From Clostridia bacterium (lineage in GTDB: Bacteria; Bacillota; Clostridia; Christensenellales; CAG-314): a stretch of 8,508 bases of DNA. The position numbers were made by a program, and so were the translations under genes. Of this stretch, positions 7,329 to 8,508 are shown one piece after another; within the stretch, counting starts at the first letter, position 1; every line of letters starts with the position of its first letter. The stretch is from assembly GCA_028710055.1 (NCBI GenBank), contig JAQUSX010000014.1, positions 1 through 8,508 of the forward strand, in the 5' to 3' direction. The notes beneath the pieces were generated by a model. The model did no database searches, had not been told where the DNA came from, and was given only the letters and a program-made list of their open reading frames with translations.

Positions 7329-7357
7329 ATTATCTGCTTAAATTTTTGCTTTGTCAA
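7329..7357 (-). promoter_or_regulatory. Sigma-A promoter of the MATE gene
   Basis: On the minus strand a perfect TTGACA (complement of 7352-7357) and GATAAT (complement of 7329-7334) are separated by 17 bases. Transcription would begin near 7322, with a leader of about 42 bases. The -35 box lies inside an imperfect dyad (7349-7372, outer 5-bp arms CTTTG/CAAAG), which could be a repressor site. Confidence 0.8.
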
Positions 7358-7358
7358 T

Positions 7359-7447
7359 CGCTTTTATCAAAGGTTTTTTTCATTGAAAAAAGGGGAATAT
7401 TTAATTTGTTACAGACGCCTTTAATAACGCTTGATTTAAGGTTTTTT
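7359..7447. repeat. Imperfect direct repeat between the divergent MATE and mrp promoters
   Basis: Two similar stretches lie in the same orientation at 7359-7379 and 7428-7447. Both begin CGCTT, have a variable AT-rich middle containing GAT/TAT, and end AAGGTTTTTT, with starts 69 bases apart. The first abuts the MATE -35 box and the second ends just before the mrp -35 box (7452). They may be regulator sites or decayed duplicated promoter DNA. The 234-bp gap holds no credible small gene. Confidence 0.35.
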
Positions 7448-7451
7448 GCGT

Positions 7452-7481
7452 TTGACATCAGCGCCAATATGGTAGTATCAT
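7452..7481 (+). promoter_or_regulatory. Sigma-A promoter of mrp
   Basis: A perfect TTGACA (7452-7457) is followed after 18 bases by TATCAT (7476-7481, five of six consensus positions). Transcription would start near 7488. The short leader carries CGGAG (7500-7504), 10 bases before the ATG at 7515. Confidence 0.75.
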
Positions 7482-7514
7482 TTAAATAGAAAATATTTAC
7501 GGAGATAAAAATAA

Positions 7515-8327
7515 ATGAAAGAATGTACGCACGATTGTTCGACATGCGGCGACAATGACTGCGGTGAACGCAGCCTGCTCGAAAAGCCTCATCCGCAGGC
7601 GAAAATCAAAAAAGTTATCGGCATTGTAAGCGGCAAAGGCGGAGTGGGAAAATCGCTCGTCACAAGCTTACTCGCTTCCAAAGCGGCAAAACTGGGCAAA
7701 AAAACAGCGATACTTGACGCCGACATTACAGGACCGAGCATTCCCCGCGCTTTTGGCATAAAGGGCGGAGTAAGCGGCGACGACTCAGGAATTATGCCGA
7801 GAGTAACCCAAAACGGAATAAAAATTATTTCAAGCAACCTTCTTTTGCCCGACGAAACCGACCCTGTAGTTTGGCGCGGACCGATAATAGCCAATATGGT
7901 CAAGCAGTTTTGGACGGAAGTAAACTGGGGAGAAGTCGATTATATGTTTGTTGATATGCCCCCGGGAACGGGCGACGTACCGCTTACCGTTTTTCAGTCG
8001 ATAAAAGTGGACGGAATTATCGTTGTGACTTCACCGCAGGAACTTGTATCGATGATTGTGGAAAAAGCGGTAAAAATGGCTAATATGATGAAAATAAAAG
8101 TCATAGGCATTGTGGAAAATATGAGTTACGTTGTTTGTCCCGATTGCGGTAAAAAGATAAATATTTTCGGCGAAGGAAAAACCGAAGAAGTGGCGAAAAA
8201 ATTTGGCGTGGAAGTATTGGCAAGACTGCCTTTTGACGCGAATATCGCAAGCGCGGTGGATAAAGGCGACCTGGAAAAACTGGACGTGACTTATCTTGAT
8301 AAAGCGATAGAAAAAATATTGATTTAA
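7515..8327 (+). CDS. mrp: Mrp/NBP35 (ApbC)-family iron-sulfur cluster carrier ATPase
   Basis: This 270-residue cytoplasmic P-loop ATPase belongs to the Mrp/ApbC/Nbp35 group, which binds a [4Fe-4S] cluster as a dimer and passes it to target enzymes. The deviant Walker A motif GKGGVGKS is at residues 40-47, DADITGPSIPRAFG at 68-81, and the VDMPPGTGD motif at 146-154. The cluster-bridging CPDC pair (Cys208, Cys211) follows ENMSY. An N-terminal Cys cluster, Cys4, Cys8, Cys11 and Cys16 (C-x3-C-x2-C-x4-C), resembles the extra cluster site of Nbp35-type proteins and is common in clostridial homologues. It lacks the DUF59 domain found at the start of many longer Mrp proteins. The ATG at 7515 has a GGAG site. 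It has its own promoter, and the tryptophanase gene follows 93 bp downstream on the same strand. Confidence 0.93.
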   Translation: MKECTHDCSTCGDNDCGERSLLEKPHPQAKIKKVIGIVSGKGGVGKSLVTSLLASKAAKLGKKTAILDADITGPSIPRAFGIKGGVSGDDSGIMPRVTQNGIKIISSNLLLPDETDPVVWRGPIIANMVKQFWTEVNWGEVDYMFVDMPPGTGDVPLTVFQSIKVDGIIVVTSPQELVSMIVEKAVKMANMMKIKVIGIVENMSYVVCPDCGKKINIFGEGKTEEVAKKFGVEVLARLPFDANIASAVDKGDLEKLDVTYLDKAIEKILI

Positions 8328-8420
8328 TAGAGCAAGAAAAACCTTTTGCTATTTACAAACAAACTTAATTGAATTAAAATTTAAATAGTAAATTTTATTT
8401 ATATTTAAAAGGAGAATAAA

Positions 8421-8508
8421 ATGGCGGTAAAGTACATTGCGGAGCCTTTCCGTATCAAAATGGTAGAGCCAATAAAAATGCTCACCCAAAAAGAAAGAGA
8501 AGCGAAAA
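8421..8508 (+). CDS. tnaA: Tryptophanase-family beta-eliminating lyase, N-terminus only (cut by window end)
   Basis: Only the first 29 codons are present. Residues 8-20, [13 protein letters not shown], match the conserved N-terminal extension of PLP-dependent tryptophanases and tyrosine phenol-lyases. The IKMVEPI form is nearer to tryptophanase, whereas tyrosine phenol-lyase usually has IKSVE. The enzyme would split L-tryptophan into indole, pyruvate and ammonia; catalytic residues are beyond the window. The ATG has a strong AAAGGAG site (8408-8414). The 93-bp gap upstream contains no TGG codon, so there is no TnaC-like leader peptide of the enterobacterial type. It could be read from mrp or from a poorly defined AT-rich promoter of its own. 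Tyrosine phenol-lyase remains possible. Confidence 0.8.
   Translation, partial: MAVKYIAEPFRIKMVEPIKMLTQKEREAK

Noticed and set aside
7372..7393. T-run / ATT / A-run hairpin in the mrp-MATE gap as a terminator or regulatory RNA
   Set aside because: The stem is almost entirely A-T pairs and lies upstream of both divergent genes, where no transcript is expected to end.
8331..8350. Weak hairpin after mrp (AGCAAGA / TTTTGCT) as a terminator
   Set aside because: The 7-bp stem is AT-rich with one G-U pair and is not followed by a T-tract, so termination before the tryptophanase gene cannot be supported.
8369..8403. Promoter for the tryptophanase gene (TTGAAT with TTTTAT at 18 bases)
   Set aside because: The -10 match is poor and the whole gap is so AT-rich that such matches are expected by chance.

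Overview
This window is ordinary bacterial chromosome, most likely from an anaerobic, gut-type Bacillota (Clostridia-like) organism. The evidence is AT-rich DNA with A-rich, Lys/Asn/Ile-rich coding strands, strong AGGAG-type ribosome sites, promoters close to the sigma-A consensus, a clostridial-style Mrp with a short Cys-rich N-terminus, and two amino-acid-fermenting lyases (a YhaM/CyuA-type cysteine desulfidase and the start of a tryptophanase). The lineage is inferred. No rRNA, tRNA, CRISPR array, insertion sequence or phage gene was seen.

Layout, left to right. (1) 73-1350 (+): Fe-S L-cysteine desulfidase, with its own promoter. It converges on (2) a minus-strand operon, tldD (4010-2676) then a pmbA/tldE-like gene (2661-1441), which would form a TldD/TldE zinc protease pair. 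A 28-bp perfect palindrome with T-tracts on both sides separates the two units and looks like a bidirectional terminator. (3) 4211-4765 (+): a TetR-type regulator divergent from tldD. The 200-bp gap between them holds a sigma-A promoter for tldD and a 17-bp inverted repeat that is a good operator candidate. (4) 5751-4780 (-): a LacI-type regulator, tail to tail with tetR (14-bp gap), with a near-consensus promoter so close to the first ATG that the start codon is in doubt. (5) 7280-5850 (-): a MATE-family multidrug/Na+ antiporter with a TTG start. (6) 7515-8327 (+): an Mrp/NBP35-type Fe-S cluster carrier ATPase, divergent from the MATE gene. The 234-bp gap carries two clear promoters and an imperfect direct repeat. 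(7) 8421-8508 (+): the first 29 codons of a tryptophanase-family beta-eliminating lyase, cut by the window end.

How the parts may work together: CyuA (cysteine to pyruvate, ammonia and sulfide) and the tryptophanase (tryptophan to indole, pyruvate and ammonia, with possible side activity on cysteine) both feed amino-acid fermentation. CyuA is an Fe-S enzyme and Mrp is an Fe-S carrier, but they are about 6 kb apart and not co-transcribed. The most system-like unit is the TetR plus tldD-pmbA divergon: a regulated two-subunit protease with no visible peptide substrate nearby. I found no convincing undescribed system. The better leads are the putative TetR operator, the LacI start/promoter conflict, and the repeat structure between mrp and the MATE gene.
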